From Pseudomonadota bacterium (GTDB taxonomy: Bacteria > Pseudomonadota > Alphaproteobacteria > Sphingomonadales > Sphingomonadaceae), in assembly GCA_021849075.1 (NCBI GenBank), contig JAJZTH010000013.1, positions 19,682-83,681 on the forward strand: a DNA stretch of 64,000 bases. Reading direction: 5' to 3'. The position numbers and the translations under genes were made by a program. This document shows positions 62,465-64,000 of the stretch, piece after piece (position 1 is the stretch's first letter; every line of letters begins with the position of its first letter). The notes beneath the pieces were generated by a model. It worked only from the letters and a program-made list of their open reading frames with translations. It was not told the origin of the DNA and made no database searches.

Positions 62465-63796
62465 TCAGTCCGGCACCACTTCCTGCATGTCGGGCGTGGG
62501 ATCGAGCGGGATGCCCGCCATGGCGGCGTTGAACCGTTCGCGGTCCAGCCCCTTTTCCCAGGCCGACACCACCACCGTCGCCACGGCATTGCCGATGAAG
62601 TTGGTGAGGCTGCGGCATTCGCTCATGAAGCGGTCGACGCCCAGGATCAGCGTCATGCCGGCCACCGGAACCGACGGCACGATCGACAGCGTAGCCGCCA
62701 GCGTGATGAAGCCCGCGCCCGTCACACCCGCCGCACCCTTTGACGATATCATCGCGACCAACAGCAGCAGCACCTGCTGCTCGATGCTCAGATGCACATT
62801 GCACGCCTGCGCAATGAACAGCGCCGCCAGCGTCATATAGATGTTCGTGCCATCAAGGTTGAAGCTGTAGCCGGTCGGCACCACCAGCCCGACCACCGAT
62901 TTGCGGCAGCCGGCGCGCTCCATCTTCTCGATCAGGCTGGGCAACGCGGCTTCCGACGAGGACGTGCCCAGCACCAGCAGCAGTTCCGCCTTCAGATAGC
63001 GGATGAGGTGGAGAATGTTGAAGCCGACGAACCAGCCGACCAGGCCCAGCACCCCCAGCACGAACAGCAGCGATGTCAGATAGAAGGTCGCCACCAGCCC
63101 GACGAGATTGGCGAGCGTGCCGACGCCATATTCGCCGATGGTGAAGGCCATCGCGCCGAACGCGCCGATCGGCGCCGCCTTCATCAGGATCGACACCAGT
63201 TTGAACACGGCATGGCTGGCCGATTCGAGCACGGTCATCAGCGGCTGCGCCTTGTCCCCGATCAGGGTCAGAGCGATGCCGAACAGGATCGCGACGAACA
63301 GCACCTGCAAGATATTGCCGTCCGCCACCGCCGACACCATGGTCGACGGGATGATGCTCATCAAAAAGCCGGCCAGCGTGCGTTCATGCGCCTGGTGGGT
63401 GAAATCGGCGACCTTGCCGGCATCGAGCGAGGCCGGATCAATGTTGAGGCCCGCACCGGGCTGCACCACATTGGCGACGATCAGGCCGACGACCAGCGCC
63501 AGCGTGGAAAAGGTCAGAAAATAACCGAACGCCTTGGCCGCCACCCGGCCGATCGCGCCCAGTTCCTTCATGCCCGCAATGCCGGTGACGATGGTCAGAA
63601 AGATGACCGGCGCGATAATCATCTTCACCAGCTTGATGAAGGCTTCGCCCAGCGGCTTCAGTTGCTTGCCCGCATCGGGCCAGAAATGGCCGATGAGAAC
63701 GCCCAGCGCGATCGCCGCCAGCACCTGAACATAAAGCTGGCGATAGAAAGGCAATCGCGGCGCCGTCTGAAGCGGCGAAGTTGGCGATGGCAGCAT
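62465..63796 (-). CDS. dctA: C4-dicarboxylate/H+ symporter
   Basis: A 443-residue Dct[61 protein letters not shown] (HP1 serine motif), [20 protein letters not shown] and [20 protein letters not shown], all typical of DctA. It imports succinate, fumarate and malate. Convergent with cpdR (four bases between stops). Confidence 0.95.
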   Translation of the reverse strand: MLPSPTSPLQTAPRLPFYRQLYVQVLAAIALGVLIGHFWPDAGKQLKPLGEAFIKLVKMIIAPVIFLTIVTGIAGMKELGAIGRVAAKAFGYFLTFSTLALVVGLIVANVVQPGAGLNIDPASLDAGKVADFTHQAHERTLAGFLMSIIPSTMVSAVADGNILQVLFVAILFGIALTLIGDKAQPLMTVLESASHAVFKLVSILMKAAPIGAFGAMAFTIGEYGVGTLANLVGLVATFYLTSLLFVLGVLGLVGWFVGFNILHLIRYLKAELLLVLGTSSSEAALPSLIEKMERAGCRKSVVGLVVPTGYSFNLDGTNIYMTLAALFIAQACNVHLSIEQQVLLLLVAMISSKGAAGVTGAGFITLAATLSIVPSVPVAGMTLILGVDRFMSECRSLTNFIGNAVATVVVSAWEKGLDRERFNAAMAGIPLDPTPDMQEVVPD

Positions 63797-63883
63797 ATGT
63801 TTCGGCGTCCCCCTGTTTGTCCCGCAGCATATGGGCGGCCCCTGCCCTGTCCAGAAGAATATCGGCCCAATGCAATTTCCCGC

Positions 63884-63912
63884 TTGCGCTGTTCACATAG
63901 CCCCGTTATTGG
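63884..63912 (+). promoter_or_regulatory. candidate promoter of tRNA-Val
   Basis: TTGCGC, a 17-base spacer, then TATTGG; the -10 box is poor. Position about 14 bases before the tRNA is right for a short leader. Confidence 0.4.
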
Positions 63913-63925
63913 CCCCCTCCACGGC

Positions 63926-64000
63926 GGGCGTGTAGCTCAGTGGTAGAGCACTGTGTTGACATCGCAGGGGTCGCAAGTTCAATCCTTGCCACGCCCACCA
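63926..64000 (+). tRNA. tRNA-Val (anticodon GAC)
   Basis: A 75-nt cloverleaf: acceptor GGGCGTG/CACGCCC, D-arm GCTCAGTGGTAGAGC, anticodon arm CTGTG-TTGACAT-CGCAG (anticodon GAC reads GTC and GTT), T-arm GCAAGTTCAATCCTTGC, encoded 3' ACCA. It ends exactly at the window edge. Confidence 0.97.

Noticed and set aside
1..64000. CRISPR array, prophage or integrative element
   Set aside because: No regularly spaced direct repeats, integrase, transposase, capsid or conjugation gene was found; the gene content is core-like throughout.

Overview
The window reads as chromosomal core DNA of a sphingomonad (Alphaproteobacteria, Sphingomonadales, close to Sphingobium or Sphingomonas). I base this on the high GC content, the codon use, the content and order of the genes (rpsT-dnaA, mutM-ubiE-ubiB-coaBC-dut, secB/Tim44-mltA-smr, a cpdR-type regulator) and two families of palindromic repeats scattered between genes. 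Placement rests on recognition of protein families, not on a database search. I see no prophage, insertion sequence, CRISPR array or conjugative module.

Layout: 1-4.1 kb holds a MipA/DUF2141/sterol-desaturase operon, pheA, a membrane-anchored cytochrome c and an acetyltransferase. 4.2-8.8 kb holds an LD-carboxypeptidase/cupin pair, dapE and a divergent AraC/SDR pair. 8.9-13.6 kb holds a LytTR/LytS two-component system, an HxlR regulator and the (p)ppGpp enzyme. 13.6-15.3 kb is rplJ-rplL with its leader, bracketed by two opposed copies of a structured repeat. 15.3-25.3 kb holds a porin, an orphan substrate-binding protein, RNase T2, nadC, nadA, a metallo-hydrolase and a GGDEF/EAL protein. 25.4-31.4 kb holds smr, mltA, the Tim44 homologue, secB, murJ and trpS. 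31.6-34.6 kb holds a DUF4136 lipoprotein, a symporter and a cyclophilin.

34.6-43.5 kb is the dnaA-rpsT region followed by mutM and a tightly overlapping ubiE-ubiB-coaBC-dut-moeB-dsrE operon, then an ExbD and a small membrane protein. 43.6-46.4 kb is thrS-infC; infC appears to start at ATA. 46.4-51.9 kb carries a quinone-reductase-like enzyme, an exported MsrA with a 50-residue membrane protein, an aspartate-type aminotransferase, and pabB-pabC. 51.9-58.6 kb carries DUF983, a thioesterase, a cytochrome b561-YceI fusion, a Rap1a-domain protein, aroG, terC and fbp. 58.6-59.2 kb is a structured gene-free stretch with a strong minus-strand terminator. 59.2-64 kb carries an acyltransferase, an N-formylglutamate amidohydrolase, cpdR, dctA and tRNA-Val(GAC).

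Functionally the window mixes housekeeping (translation, replication start, envelope building, quinone, CoA, NAD, folate and aromatic amino acid synthesis) with stress signalling. No obvious new multi-gene defence or secretion system is present. The most unusual signals are unconventional starts (infC at ATA; the acetyltransferase with no ATG/GTG/TTG before its conserved N-terminus), the repeat families and their effects on genes (a truncated Phd antitoxin, the CoaBC linker, the rplJL bracket), and the structured region at 58.6-59.2 kb.
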